From contig NZ_JAEACP010000001.1 of assembly GCF_015999335.1 (NCBI RefSeq), forward strand, positions 62,001-126,000: a stretch of 64,000 nt of DNA, read 5' to 3'. The notes beneath the pieces were generated by a model, which saw only the letters and a program-made list of their open reading frames with translations, was not told where the DNA came from and did not search any database. Positions 22,893 through 31,039 of the stretch are shown here, piece by piece; position 1 is the first letter of the stretch, and the number at the start of each line of letters is the position of its first letter. The stretch is from Tabrizicola soli. GTDB taxonomy: Bacteria; Pseudomonadota; Alphaproteobacteria; Rhodobacterales; Rhodobacteraceae. The position numbers were made by a program, and so were the translations under genes.

Positions 22893-24082
22893 GGCGGGTC
22901 GTCGTCACCGGCATCGGCACGGTGAATGCGCTGGCGGGGGATGTGCCGGGCACCTTCGCGGCTTTCCGTGCGGGGCGGTCGGGGATCGGTCCGCTGACCT
23001 TTCGCGATGCCGGACGGCTGACGATCCGGGTCGGGGCCGAGGTCCGCGACTGGGACGAGGCGCGGTTCACCCCCTCGGAGCGGGCGCTTTACGACCGGGT
23101 GACGCAATATGCGCTGGTGGCGGGGGCCGAGGCGCTGGCGATGGCGGGGCTGGCCGGGCCGCTCGGGCCGCGGGCGGGCGTGATCATGGGCACGGCGGCG
23201 GGCGGCATCCGGACCTGGGAGGAAAGCTATCGCGCGGTCTTCGCCGAGGGCCGGAACCGGGTGCCGCCCCTGGTGGTGCCGAGGCTGATGCACAATGCGG
23301 CGGCCTCGCATCTGTCGATCCGGCATGGCGCTTCGGGGCCGGTGCTCTCGGTCGCGTCGGCCTGCGCCAGCGCCAATCACGCGCTGGGGCTGGCGCTGCA
23401 GCAGGTCCGCTCGGGCGCGGCCGATGTGATGCTGGCGGGCGGGGCCGAGGCGATGCTGTGCTTCGGCGGCGTGAAGGCCTGGGAGGGGCTGCGGGTGCTG
23501 TCGCCGGACATGTGCCGGCCGTTCTCGCTGGGGCGCAGGGGCATGGTGATCGGCGACGGGGCCGGGGTGCTGGTGCTGGAGGACGAGGCGCATGCGCGGG
23601 CGCGGGGCGCGCGGGTGCTGGCGGAACTGGCGGGGTTCGGGACGACGGCCGATGCGGGCGACATTGTCGCGCCCGATCCCGAGGGCGCGGCGCGGGCGAT
23701 GCGGGCGGCGCTGGCGGATGCGGGGCTTGCGCCGGGCGACATCGGCTATGTCAATGCGCATGGCACGGGGACGCTGCTGAACGACCGTTCCGAGGCGCGG
23801 GCGATCCGGGCGGTGTTCGGCGGGGCGGCGCCGCCCGTCTCCTCGACCAAGGCGATGCATGGCCATGCGATCGGGGCCACCGGCGCGCTGGAGGCGATCG
23901 CCTGCATCCTGGCGCTGACCGAGGGAATTGTGCCGCCGACAGCGGGGTTCGAGACGCCCGATCCGGATTGCGCGCTGGACGTGGTGGCCAATATCGCGCG
24001 GGAGGCGCGGGTGGAGGCGGCCTTGTCGAATGCCTTCGCCTTCGGCGGGCTGAACGCGGTGCTGGCCTTCCGCCGGGCGTGA
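22889..24082 (+). CDS. Beta-ketoacyl-ACP synthase (FabF/NodE-like)
   Basis: This 397-aa condensing enzyme elongates acyl-ACP. The Cys-His-His triad is visible: Cys in SVASACASANHA (near residue 158), His in YVNAHGTGT and His in KAMHGHAIGATGA. The final NAFAFGGLNAVLAF is typical for KAS II-like enzymes. It starts within the ACP stop codon (ATGA), so lpxD, ACP and synthase form one translational unit. The housekeeping FabF is normally beside fabG/acpP, so this copy is probably specialised for an unusual acyl chain. Confidence 0.9.
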   Translation: MRRVVVTGIGTVNALAGDVPGTFAAFRAGRSGIGPLTFRDAGRLTIRVGAEVRDWDEARFTPSERALYDRVTQYALVAGAEALAMAGLAGPLGPRAGVIMGTAAGGIRTWEESYRAVFAEGRNRVPPLVVPRLMHNAAASHLSIRHGASGPVLSVASACASANHALGLALQQVRSGAADVMLAGGAEAMLCFGGVKAWEGLRVLSPDMCRPFSLGRRGMVIGDGAGVLVLEDEAHARARGARVLAELAGFGTTADAGDIVAPDPEGAARAMRAALADAGLAPGDIGYVNAHGTGTLLNDRSEARAIRAVFGGAAPPVSSTKAMHGHAIGATGALEAIACILALTEGIVPPTAGFETPDPDCALDVVANIAREARVEAALSNAFAFGGLNAVLAFRRA

Positions 24083-24090
24083 GACGAAAA

Positions 24091-24114
24091 GGGCCGGCCC
24101 CTGCGGACCGGCCC
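24091..24114. terminator. Bidirectional terminator between ketosynthase and ialB genes
   Basis: GGGCCGG and CCGGCCC arms lie 9 nt beyond the ketosynthase stop. On the minus strand the stem is followed by TTTT (from AAAA at 24087-24090), so it serves the convergent ialB gene well. Confidence 0.6.
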
Positions 24115-24134
24115 CGGTTCGCGCGGATCCGCGC

Positions 24135-24866
24135 TCAGTCGTTCGCGGCGCCTTCGGCGGGCGCGGTGCCTTCGGCCGGGGCAGCTTCGGCGGGCGCGGC
24201 TTCGGCGGCGGCTTTCGCCGCGGCGTCGGCGGCGGCGTTGGCGGCGTTCACCGCCTCGAGGCCGGCGGTGAAGCCCTTGAGCGACATGGTGAGTTTCACG
24301 GTCTGGTCGGGAGCGACGAAGGGAACGATGGTCAGCGTCGCATTCGCGCCGTTCTTCATCTGCGCCAGTTCCTCGGCCGTGAACCCGAGCCGGGCGACGC
24401 AGCCGATCTGGGTGCAGAAGGTGAAGGGATAGGCCTTGGGCTTGGAGGTGTCGATCTGCACCTGCATCCCGGCGGTCAGCAGGGTCTCGAGCGGGGCGAT
24501 GAAGGTGGCGCCGGCCACGGCCGGGCCGCCCGCACCTTCGGGCAGACCGAAGATGGTGAATTCGGCCACCGAATTGCCCTCGCCGTCCTTCAGGAGCTGG
24601 TAGAGCTGGCAGGGATCGACCCCGTTCTCGGTGCGGACGCAGCGCTGCTCCCAGGCATCGAAGGTTGCGGCGGTGTAATTGCTGCCCACGCCGTCGCCGC
24701 CGCCGACCTCGGTCCCCATGGAGAGGTTGTCGGCGCCCGCCGCCGGCGCCGTGCCTTCGGCTGCCGGAGCCGCACCCTCGGCCGGGGCTTCGGTGGTCTG
24801 GGCGAGAAGCGGGGAGGCCATCAGCGCAAGGGCGAGGGCAAGCGCGGTGCTCGTGGTCTTTGCCAT
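24135..24866 (-). CDS. Invasion-associated locus B (IalB) family protein
   Basis: This 243-aa secreted protein matches the IalB family. A signal peptide covers residues 1-22 (ending LLAQ). An Ala/Glu/Pro-rich linker leads to the IalB domain (about residues 68-200), which has the two conserved Cys pairs: WEQRCVRTENGVDPCQLYQ and FTFCTQIGCVARLG. The C-terminal 40 residues are a low-complexity Ala/Glu/Pro repeat. The family name comes from Bartonella, but homologues are universal in free-living Rhodobacterales, where the role is unknown; no link to invasion is implied. Confidence 0.88.
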   Translation of the reverse strand: MAKTTSTALALALALMASPLLAQTTEAPAEGAAPAAEGTAPAAGADNLSMGTEVGGGDGVGSNYTAATFDAWEQRCVRTENGVDPCQLYQLLKDGEGNSVAEFTIFGLPEGAGGPAVAGATFIAPLETLLTAGMQVQIDTSKPKAYPFTFCTQIGCVARLGFTAEELAQMKNGANATLTIVPFVAPDQTVKLTMSLKGFTAGLEAVNAANAAADAAAKAAAEAAPAEAAPAEGTAPAEGAAND

Positions 24867-25312
24867 TTGGGGACAGATCCTTTGGTCGTCTGGCTTGGTC
24901 TTGGGTGGCCGGTCTCTAGCATGGCGACCGGGGCAAGTCAGGTCAGAAAAGCGTCATCAGCACCGATCTGCCGGGCGGTCCGGGAAATGAAAAAGGGCCG
25001 GTGGACCGGCCCTTTTCTGATGTTGTTTTTGCTCCCTGTCGGACTGGCCGACTTCATGGAACCGGACGCTACGGCGGATTTTTCGCGCGGTCAACGGGTT
25101 TCTGCGGCCAAGGGCCGCAAGGGCGCGGATGGAAAAACGCGCCTTTTCAGGGGTGCGGCCGGTCGACGGGGAGGACGCGCCACCGGACCGGACCGGGACG
25201 CCGGCGCCCGATGCGTTCGGTCTGGCACAGGCGGGTCAACGATGTATGTTCGAGGGAACCGTGGTTCGGGTGGCCGCGCCGAAGCGCCCCCCCTTTAGGA
25301 TGCGAGGCGGAA
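24867..25312. other. 446-nt non-coding region with an orphan terminator
   Basis: The gap lies between the ialB start (minus) and the HerA-like gene (plus). The reading frame upstream of the HerA start stays open but lacks family similarity. The only strong element is the terminator-like repeat at 24991-25016. A small RNA is possible. Confidence 0.4.
24991..25016. terminator. Perfect 12-bp-arm bidirectional terminator-like repeat
   Basis: AAAAGGGCCGGT and ACCGGCCCTTTT flank GG. Both strands give a GC stem followed by TTTT. No annotated gene ends here on either strand. Confidence 0.7.
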
Positions 25313-26854
25313 GTGACGGATCAGGCGGAGAGCATTTTCCTGGGCGGCGGCGGCGAGGGTTATGGGACGCCGCAGCGCCTCTTGCTGAAATACGGCAACC
25401 GGCACGGGCTGATCGCGGGGGCGACGGGGACCGGCAAGACGGTGACGCTGCAGATCCTGGCCGAAGGCTTTTCGGCCGCGGGCGTGCCGGTCTTCCTGTC
25501 GGACGTGAAGGGCGACCTTTCGGGGATCGCGGCCGCCGGCTCGGCCGCGGGCAAGCTGCACGAGGCCTTCGCCAAGCGGGCGGCGACGATCGGGCTGGAC
25601 CTGCAGTACCGCGCCTTCCCGGTGATCTTCTGGGATCTCTTCGGCGAGAAGGGCCATCCGGTTCGGGCCACGGTCGAGGAGATGGGGCCGCTGCTCCTCT
25701 CGCGCCTTCTCGAACTGTCCGAGGCGCAGGAGGGGGTGCTGAACGTGGCCTTCCGGCTGTCGGACGAGGAAGGGCTGGCGCTTCTCGACCTGAAGGACCT
25801 GCAGGCGCTCCTGACCTTCGTGGCGCAGAATGCGGACGAGATCTCGGCCCGCTACGGGCTGGTGTCGAAGGAATCGGTCGGCGCGATCCAGCGCCGGCTC
25901 CTGGTGCTGGAGAACGAGGGCGGTGCGGGGCTTTTCGGCGAGCCGGCGCTGGAGCTTGCCGACCTGATGACGGTGGACGGCGAGGGGCTGGGGCGGATCA
26001 GCATCCTGGCGGCGGACCGGCTGATGAATTCGCCGCGCCTCTATGCGACCTTCCTCTTGTGGCTTCTGTCCGAGCTCTTCGAGATGCTGCCCGAGGTGGG
26101 CGACCCGGAGAAGCCGAAGCTGGTGTTCTTCTTCGACGAGGCGCATCTTCTGTTCGACGACGCGCCGAAGGCGCTGGTCGCCAAGGTGGAACAGGTGGCG
26201 CGGCTGATCCGGTCGAAGGGGGTGGGGGTCTATTTCGTGACCCAGAACCCCGCGGATGTGCCGGATACCATCCTGGGCCAGCTGGGCAACCGGGTGCAGC
26301 ACGCGCTGCGCGCCTTCACGGCGAAGGACCAGAAGGACCTGGCCAAGGCGGCCGAGACCTACCGGCCGAACCCGCGCTTCAGGATCGAGGAGGCGATCCG
26401 GGATGTGGGGACGGGCGAGGCGGTGACCTCGCTCCTTGAGGCCAAGGGGGTGCCCGGCATCGCCGAGCGGACGCTGGTGCGGCCGCCGTCCAGCCAGTTG
26501 GGGCCGATCGACGAGGCGGCGCGGGCGGCAGTCGTGGCGGGCTCGCCGGTCCGGGGCAAGTACGACCGGGTGCTGGACCGCGAAAGCGCCTGGGAGAAGC
26601 TGCGCGCGAGGGCCGAGGCGGCGGCGCGCGAGGCGGAGGCGGCGGAAGAGCGCGCGGCCGAGGAGAAGCGCGAGTTCGAGCGCGCCCGGCGCTACGACGG
26701 CGAGGGCTACCGCGAGGCGAAGCCGAAACGCGGGGCGAGTCGGTCGGATTCGGTCGGCACGGCCTTTGCCAAGAGCTTCGCCCGGCAGCTGGGCTCGCGG
26801 TCGGGGCAGGCGCTGGTGCGCGGCATCCTGGGGTCGATCTTCGGCAAGCGGTAA
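25313..26854 (+). CDS. HerA-like ATPase (DUF853, YjgR family)
   Basis: This 513-aa cytoplasmic P-loop ATPase matches the DUF853/YjgR branch of HerA/FtsK-like proteins. Walker A is GATGTGKT (near residue 37), Walker B is [11 protein letters not shown] (near 277), and the sensor/arginine region includes [15 protein letters not shown] Glu/Arg/Ala-rich coiled coil fills about residues 425-470, and the C-terminus ends [11 protein letters not shown], typical of the family. The start is taken as GTG 25313 after GAGGCGGAA because family similarity begins there. Its role is unknown; a DNA-related motor function is inferred from the fold. Confidence 0.88.
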   Translation: MTDQAESIFLGGGGEGYGTPQRLLLKYGNRHGLIAGATGTGKTVTLQILAEGFSAAGVPVFLSDVKGDLSGIAAAGSAAGKLHEAFAKRAATIGLDLQYRAFPVIFWDLFGEKGHPVRATVEEMGPLLLSRLLELSEAQEGVLNVAFRLSDEEGLALLDLKDLQALLTFVAQNADEISARYGLVSKESVGAIQRRLLVLENEGGAGLFGEPALELADLMTVDGEGLGRISILAADRLMNSPRLYATFLLWLLSELFEMLPEVGDPEKPKLVFFFDEAHLLFDDAPKALVAKVEQVARLIRSKGVGVYFVTQNPADVPDTILGQLGNRVQHALRAFTAKDQKDLAKAAETYRPNPRFRIEEAIRDVGTGEAVTSLLEAKGVPGIAERTLVRPPSSQLGPIDEAARAAVVAGSPVRGKYDRVLDRESAWEKLRARAEAAAREAEAAEERAAEEKREFERARRYDGEGYREAKPKRGASRSDSVGTAFAKSFARQLGSRSGQALVRGILGSIFGKR

Positions 26855-26888
26855 CCGGATCTTAACTCCGCCGGGCGAGGCTGGCGGC

Positions 26889-27116
26889 ATGTCGATGATG
26901 CAGCCCGTCTCGCCGCAACAATTCCTGGCCGAGCTGTTCAGCTCGCGCGCCGCCGCGACCGGGGCGGTGATCCGGCGCAATGCGCGCGACGTGGACCGTT
27001 TCGTCGGGCGCGAGGCTTTCCTGGAGGAGATGCGGCGGCGCGGATTCTCGGTGGTGGAGAATGCGGGGCAGCTGGTGATCTTCTGCAATCGCGAACCGCT
27101 CCGCCGCCTGGCGTGA
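26889..27116 (+). CDS. Small conserved hypothetical protein
   Basis: This 75-aa protein starts at ATG 26889, 8 nt after GAGG, and 34 nt after the HerA-like gene. It is basic, with SRAAATGAVIRRNARDVDRF followed by VGREAFLEEMRRRGF and a C-terminal ENAGQLVIFCNREP. From memory, similar short proteins occur in many Rhodobacterales and are sometimes mislabelled as phosphoribosylanthranilate isomerase, which is far larger; that name should not be used. Function is unknown. Confidence 0.7.
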   Translation: MSMMQPVSPQQFLAELFSSRAAATGAVIRRNARDVDRFVGREAFLEEMRRRGFSVVENAGQLVIFCNREPLRRLA

Positions 27117-27119
27117 CGC

Positions 27120-27139
27120 CGATTTCCGGACGGAAATCG
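27120..27139. repeat. Dispersed palindrome, family 2, copy 1
   Basis: CGATTTCCG and CGGAAATCG flank GA: 9-bp perfect arms, 4 nt after the small-protein stop. A second hairpin with CGGAAACC/GGTTTCCG arms follows at 27143-27162. The same 9-bp arms occur again at 42744-42763. Confidence 0.8.
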
Positions 27140-27174
27140 TGGCGGAAACCGTTCGGTTTCCGGTGGCGCCCGTT

Positions 27175-27204
27175 GACAGGGGCGGTGACAGGGGCGGTGA
27201 CAGG
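27175..27204. repeat. 12-bp tandem repeat, 2.5 copies
   Basis: The unit GACAGGGGCGGT is repeated, ending with a partial GACAGG. It lies 48 nt upstream of the D-lyxose isomerase start, in the likely promoter region. Confidence 0.85.
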
Positions 27205-27251
27205 CGGGGCGAAATCGGGTCATCTCGGCGAATGATTCCCGGGAGGACGCC

Positions 27252-27932
27252 ATGAAACGGTCACGCATCAACCAGATCATGCGGGCGGCGGACGAACTGA
27301 TCCGCCGGCATGGCTTCGTCCTGCCGCCCTTCGCCTGGTGGAGCCCGGAGGAATTCGGGGCGCGCAAGGATGCCGGAGCCATCGTCGAAGCCCGGATGGG
27401 CTGGGACATCACCGACTACGGCCAGGGCCGGTTCGACGAGATGGGGCTGTTCCTCTTCACCCTGCGCAACGGCCGGCTGGCCGACCTGCAGCGGGGCGGC
27501 GGCATGTGCTATGCCGAGAAACTGCTGATCTCGCGCCAGGACCAGCTGTCGCCGATGCACACCCATGTGATCAAGGCCGAGGACATCATCAACCGCGGCG
27601 GTGCCACGCTGGTGGTGGAGCTTTATGGCTCGGACGACAAGGGTGGTTTCGCCGGGGACCGGGGTGGCGCCGTGCGCTGCGACGGGATCGAGCGGCGCTA
27701 TGGTCCGGGCGAGAAACTGCGGCTGGCCCCCGGCGAGAGCGTCACGCTGATGCCGGGCGACTGGCATGCCTTCTGGGGCGACGGCGGCGACGTGCTGATC
27801 GGCGAGGTCTCGACGGTGAACGACGACCTGACCGACAACATCTTCCGCGAGCCGATCGGCCGTTTCGCCGAGATCGAGGAGGACGAGGCGCCCTGCCACC
27901 TGCTGGTCAGCGACTACGACCGCTGGCTTTAG
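27252..27932 (+). CDS. D-lyxose (D-mannose) ketol-isomerase
   Basis: This 226-aa cupin-fold enzyme matches the D-lyxose isomerase family, which interconverts D-lyxose and D-xylulose (and mannose/fructose) using a divalent metal. The metal ligands are visible in SPMHTHVIKAED (two His and Glu, near residues 101-112) and GDWHAFWGD (His near 172). The N-terminus contains FVLPPFAWWSPEE. The ATG follows GGGAGGAC. It is monocistronic, with a tandem repeat upstream and hairpins downstream, and no sugar transporter or kinase is adjacent, so the physiological sugar is uncertain. Confidence 0.88.
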   Translation: MKRSRINQIMRAADELIRRHGFVLPPFAWWSPEEFGARKDAGAIVEARMGWDITDYGQGRFDEMGLFLFTLRNGRLADLQRGGGMCYAEKLLISRQDQLSPMHTHVIKAEDIINRGGATLVVELYGSDDKGGFAGDRGGAVRCDGIERRYGPGEKLRLAPGESVTLMPGDWHAFWGDGGDVLIGEVSTVNDDLTDNIFREPIGRFAEIEEDEAPCHLLVSDYDRWL

Positions 27933-27939
27933 GCGGCTC

Positions 27940-27985
27940 GACTGCCGCCACTCCTACCCTTCCCCAAGAGGGGGAGGCGGCAGTC
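27940..27985. repeat. Hairpin after D-lyxose isomerase
   Basis: GACTGCCGCC (27940-27949) pairs with GGCGGCAGTC (27976-27985). An inner CTTCCCC-AAGAG-GGGGAG stem extends it. It may end or stabilise the isomerase transcript. Confidence 0.6.
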
Positions 27986-28006
27986 GGTGAGACGGTCGCA
28001 ACGAAA

Positions 28007-28034
28007 AGGGCGCCCGCGACACCGCAGGCGCCCT
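28007..28034 (-). terminator. Intrinsic terminator of the second L,D-transpeptidase gene
   Basis: AGGGCGCC arms with an extended stem through CGCG/TGCG; on the minus strand TTTTCG follows. It lies 19 nt after the transpeptidase stop. Confidence 0.75.
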
Positions 28035-28052
28035 GTCATTTGCCGGGAACCC

Positions 28053-29006
28053 TCAGTCCGTGCCGGAGGCTGGCGGGCACATCCCATCGACCAGCGCGGT
28101 GGCGCAGGCCGGCGCAGTGCTCGCCGGGGCGGCGGCCGGAGCCGCAGGCGTCGCCGGGACCGTTGCAGGGGCAACGGCAGGCGCGGTGGCCGGGGCAGCG
28201 GCGGGAGTCGCGGCCGGGCTGCCGGTCACCACGGCGGGGGGCGGCAGGACCTTGAGCGCCGGGACGGCGACCACGGCCGGTGCGGGCGCGGCCTTCTTCT
28301 TCGGCGCGGGCGGCTTCGGGATATGCAGGCCCTTCGGCATCTCGCCCGAGGCGGTGAGGACGACCACCTTCTCGCCCCCCTGCAGCCGGCTGTAGAGGTC
28401 GATCACGTCCTGGTTGATCATCCGGATGCAGCCGGACGAGGCATTGCGGCCGATCGACTTCCACTCGGGCGTGCCGTGGATGCGGTAGCCATAATCCTTG
28501 CCGCCCGAGGTCAGGTAGATCGCGCGCGCGCCCAAGGGGTTGGTCGGGCCGCCGGGCTGGCCGTTCTCCCATTTCGCGAGCTTGGGGTCGCGGGCGATCA
28601 TCTCTTTCGGCGGGGTCCAGGTCGGCCAGGGCTTCTTGTTGGCGACGATCGCCTCGCCCGACCATTCGAACCCGGCGCGACCGACGGAAATGCCGTAGCG
28701 GATCGCCTTGTTCTTGCCGACAACATAGTAAAGCAGCCGCGTCGAGGGGTTGATGATGATGGTGCCGGGGGCCTGGTCGGTCTCGTAGGCGACGACCTGG
28801 CGGCGGTGCGTCTCGGGGATCTGGTCGACCGGCAGGGCGGGGATCGCGATCCCGGCGTCCATCGTGGCGACATAGACATTCTCGTCCGCCTTGGGCAGCG
28901 GCTGGCTGGTCGAGGTGCTGACCGTCGGATCGACGCAGGCCGCCAGCGACAGAAGCGCCAGGACGGCGACGGCCTGCCGGGTCAGGGAGGGGGAGATCAG
29001 GCGCAT
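28053..29006 (-). CDS. L,D-transpeptidase lipoprotein (YkuD, ErfK/YbiS-type)
   Basis: This 317-aa protein is a short L,D-transpeptidase, which cross-links peptidoglycan or anchors proteins to it. It has a lipoprotein signal ending LLSLAAC (Cys near residue 24). The YkuD domain spans about residues 75-225 and contains YRIHGTPEWKSIG and the catalytic NASSGCIRM. A long Ala/Pro/Val-rich tail (about 240-300) resembles a wall-spanning spacer and ends with two Cys (ACATALVDGMC). It is the second L,D-transpeptidase in the window and is not in an operon with the first. Confidence 0.9.
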   Translation of the reverse strand: MRLISPSLTRQAVAVLALLSLAACVDPTVSTSTSQPLPKADENVYVATMDAGIAIPALPVDQIPETHRRQVVAYETDQAPGTIIINPSTRLLYYVVGKNKAIRYGISVGRAGFEWSGEAIVANKKPWPTWTPPKEMIARDPKLAKWENGQPGGPTNPLGARAIYLTSGGKDYGYRIHGTPEWKSIGRNASSGCIRMINQDVIDLYSRLQGGEKVVVLTASGEMPKGLHIPKPPAPKKKAAPAPAVVAVPALKVLPPPAVVTGSPAATPAAAPATAPAVAPATVPATPAAPAAAPASTAPACATALVDGMCPPASGTD

Positions 29007-29180
29007 GAAGAAACTCGCTTCAAAGGGACCCGCACGGGGCGGTGCCGTGGGAAAACTTTCCGCGACGGTAGCTTACGGCAGGTTTGCCGTCAAACCGGCG
29101 CACAGGTCCGGCGTGATCACGGCCGCGTGAAAACCGCGCCGAACCCGCCGGTTTCACGGTGGTTTCCGCCGTTCCGGCGT

Positions 29181-30377
29181 TCAGGTGACGGCGGCGCGGG
29201 CCTTGAACCCGGGCCGGTCCCAGCTGGACTGGTCCATGATCCGGCCCAGCACGCCGACCGCGCGGGCGACGTCGTCCTCGTCGATGTAAAGCGGCGTGAA
29301 GCCGAAGCGCAGGATGTCGGGGGCGCGGAAGTCGCCGATCACGCCCTCGGCGATCAGGGCCTGCATGATCGCATAGCCCTCGGGGTGGCGGAAGCTGACC
29401 TGGCTGCCGCGCATCAGATGCGAACGCGGGGTGGCGAGTTGCAGCATCGGGGCGCGGCTCTCGACCCCCTTGATGAAGAGATCCTGCAGGCGGAGGGAGC
29501 GGGCATGGACTTCGCGCATGTCCACGCCCTCCCAGACCTCGAGCGCGGCTTCGAGGGCGGCGAGTTGCAGCACGGGCGGCGTGCCGACGCGCATCCGCTC
29601 GATCCCGCGGCCGGGGCGGTAGTCCAGGTCGAAGGCGAAGGGGGCCTCGTGGCCGAGCCAGCCGGAGAGGGCGGGGCGGGCGGTCTCGGCATGGCGGGGG
29701 GCGACGTAGATGAAGGCGGGGCCGCCGGGGCCGGAGTTCAGGTATTTGTAGGTGCAGCCCACGGCGAAATCGGCGCGCACGCCCGCCAGGTCCACCGGGA
29801 CCGCGCCGGCGGAATGGGCGAGGTCCCAGACGGTGAGCGCCCCCATCTCATGCGCGCGTTTGGTGATCTCGGCCATGTTGTGACGCCGGCCGGTGCGATA
29901 GTCGACCTCGGTGATCATGGTCACGGCGACGGTCTCGTCGATCGCCGAGAGCACGTCCTCGGGCGCGACGGTCTTCAGACGGTATTGCCCGCCCAAAGTG
30001 CGGCAAAGGCCCTCGGCCATGTAGAGGTCGGAGGGGAAGTTGCCGGTGTCCGAAAGGATCACCCGGCGCTGCGGGTTCATCTCCAGCGCCGAGGCGAGGG
30101 CCTGGTAGACCTTGATCGAGAGCGTGTCGCCCAGGACCACGCTGCCCGCCTCGGCGCCGATCAGCCGGGCGATCCGGTCGCCAAGGGCGCGCGGCTGCGT
30201 CATCCAGCCGGCCTGGTTCCAGCCGCGGATCAGCATCCCGCCCCATTCCTGCGTCACGGCCCTTTCCACCCGCGCGGGCGCGGCGCGGACCATCGGGCCG
30301 AGCGAGTTGCCGTCAAGGTAGACGACGCCTTCGGGCAGGTGGAAGCGGGCCTTGGTCGCGGCGAAGTCGATGGGCAT
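29181..30377 (-). CDS. kynU: Kynureninase
   Basis: This 398-aa PLP enzyme cleaves L-kynurenine to anthranilate and alanine. The Schiff-base Lys is in GCTYKYLNSGPGGPAF (near residue 219). Other signatures are VYLDGNSLGP near residue 19, WDLAHSAGAVPVDL near 194 and FRAPDILRFGFTPLY near the C-terminus. AAGGAG lies 7 nt before ATG 30377. It stands alone: no tryptophan dioxygenase or formamidase gene is adjacent, so the rest of the kynurenine route is elsewhere. Confidence 0.93.
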   Translation of the reverse strand: MPIDFAATKARFHLPEGVVYLDGNSLGPMVRAAPARVERAVTQEWGGMLIRGWNQAGWMTQPRALGDRIARLIGAEAGSVVLGDTLSIKVYQALASALEMNPQRRVILSDTGNFPSDLYMAEGLCRTLGGQYRLKTVAPEDVLSAIDETVAVTMITEVDYRTGRRHNMAEITKRAHEMGALTVWDLAHSAGAVPVDLAGVRADFAVGCTYKYLNSGPGGPAFIYVAPRHAETARPALSGWLGHEAPFAFDLDYRPGRGIERMRVGTPPVLQLAALEAALEVWEGVDMREVHARSLRLQDLFIKGVESRAPMLQLATPRSHLMRGSQVSFRHPEGYAIMQALIAEGVIGDFRAPDILRFGFTPLYIDEDDVARAVGVLGRIMDQSSWDRPGFKARAAVT

Positions 30378-30476
30378 GGGCGGTCTCCTTTCCAGTGTTA
30401 TCGGGGCTTCGCACGCGGTTGCCAAGTGGTTGCGCCGGGGCCGCCGCTCTGCTTGGATCGGGGCGGAGGTGCCCGG

Positions 30477-30938
30477 ATGCCGAAACTTCTGTTGCGGATC
30501 GACCTGCCGCCGGCCTGGCTGGCGCTGCATGTGCTGGCGGCCTGGGGCCTGGCGCCGGTCTCGCCGCCGCTGTTCGGGGCGGCAGGTACGCTGGCGGGCA
30601 AGGTGCTGGTGGCTTCGGGCGTGCTGGTCATGCTCGCGGCGGTGGCGCAGATGCGGCTGCAGCGCACCACGATCATTCCGCGCCGCGACCCCTCGTCCCT
30701 GGTGACGGGCGGGCTTTTCGCCTGGTCGCGCAATCCGATCTATCTTGCCGATGCGGTGATCCTGCTGGGGGCGGTCCTCTGGCTGGATGCGGTGCTGGCG
30801 CTGCCGCTGGTCGCAAGTTTCGTCTGGCTGATCCAGAGCCGTTTCATCCGCGACGAGGAGGCGCGGCTTACGCTGGCCTTCGGGCCCGAGTTCGACCTTT
30901 GGGCCGCGCGGACCCGGCGCTGGCTCGGGCGGAAATAG
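30477..30938 (+). CDS. Isoprenylcysteine carboxyl methyltransferase-like membrane protein
   Basis: This 153-aa protein matches the small ICMT/phospholipid-methyltransferase-like family (PEMT fold). Three to four hydrophobic segments are visible (about residues 13-33, 41-60, 89-115). The conserved C-terminal region contains GLFAWSRNPIYLAD and SRFIRDEEARL, which form the SAM-binding pocket in this family. Bacterial members lack a known prenylated-Cys substrate, so the biological substrate is unknown. It is divergent from kynU. Confidence 0.82.
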   Translation: MPKLLLRIDLPPAWLALHVLAAWGLAPVSPPLFGAAGTLAGKVLVASGVLVMLAAVAQMRLQRTTIIPRRDPSSLVTGGLFAWSRNPIYLADAVILLGAVLWLDAVLALPLVASFVWLIQSRFIRDEEARLTLAFGPEFDLWAARTRRWLGRK

Positions 30939-31039
30939 CGACGCTTCATGTCGGAAAATGAAGGGTTTGAAATATTGTTGCGCAATGTTAAGTGCATCGG
31001 GACAGTTTATGCCGACTGGCACGGAATGGGGGGATTCAG

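Noticed and set aside
25001-25312. N-terminal extension of the HerA-like ATPase (open frame from about 25001)
   Set aside because: The upstream frame begins inside the terminator-like dyad, is Arg/Gly-rich without family similarity, and a good GTG start with a ribosome site lies at 25313.
27987-30476. A long plus-strand open frame running into the ICMT-like gene
   Set aside because: It crosses the antisense of the L,D-transpeptidase and kynureninase genes. Only the last 153 codons (from 30477) match a protein family.
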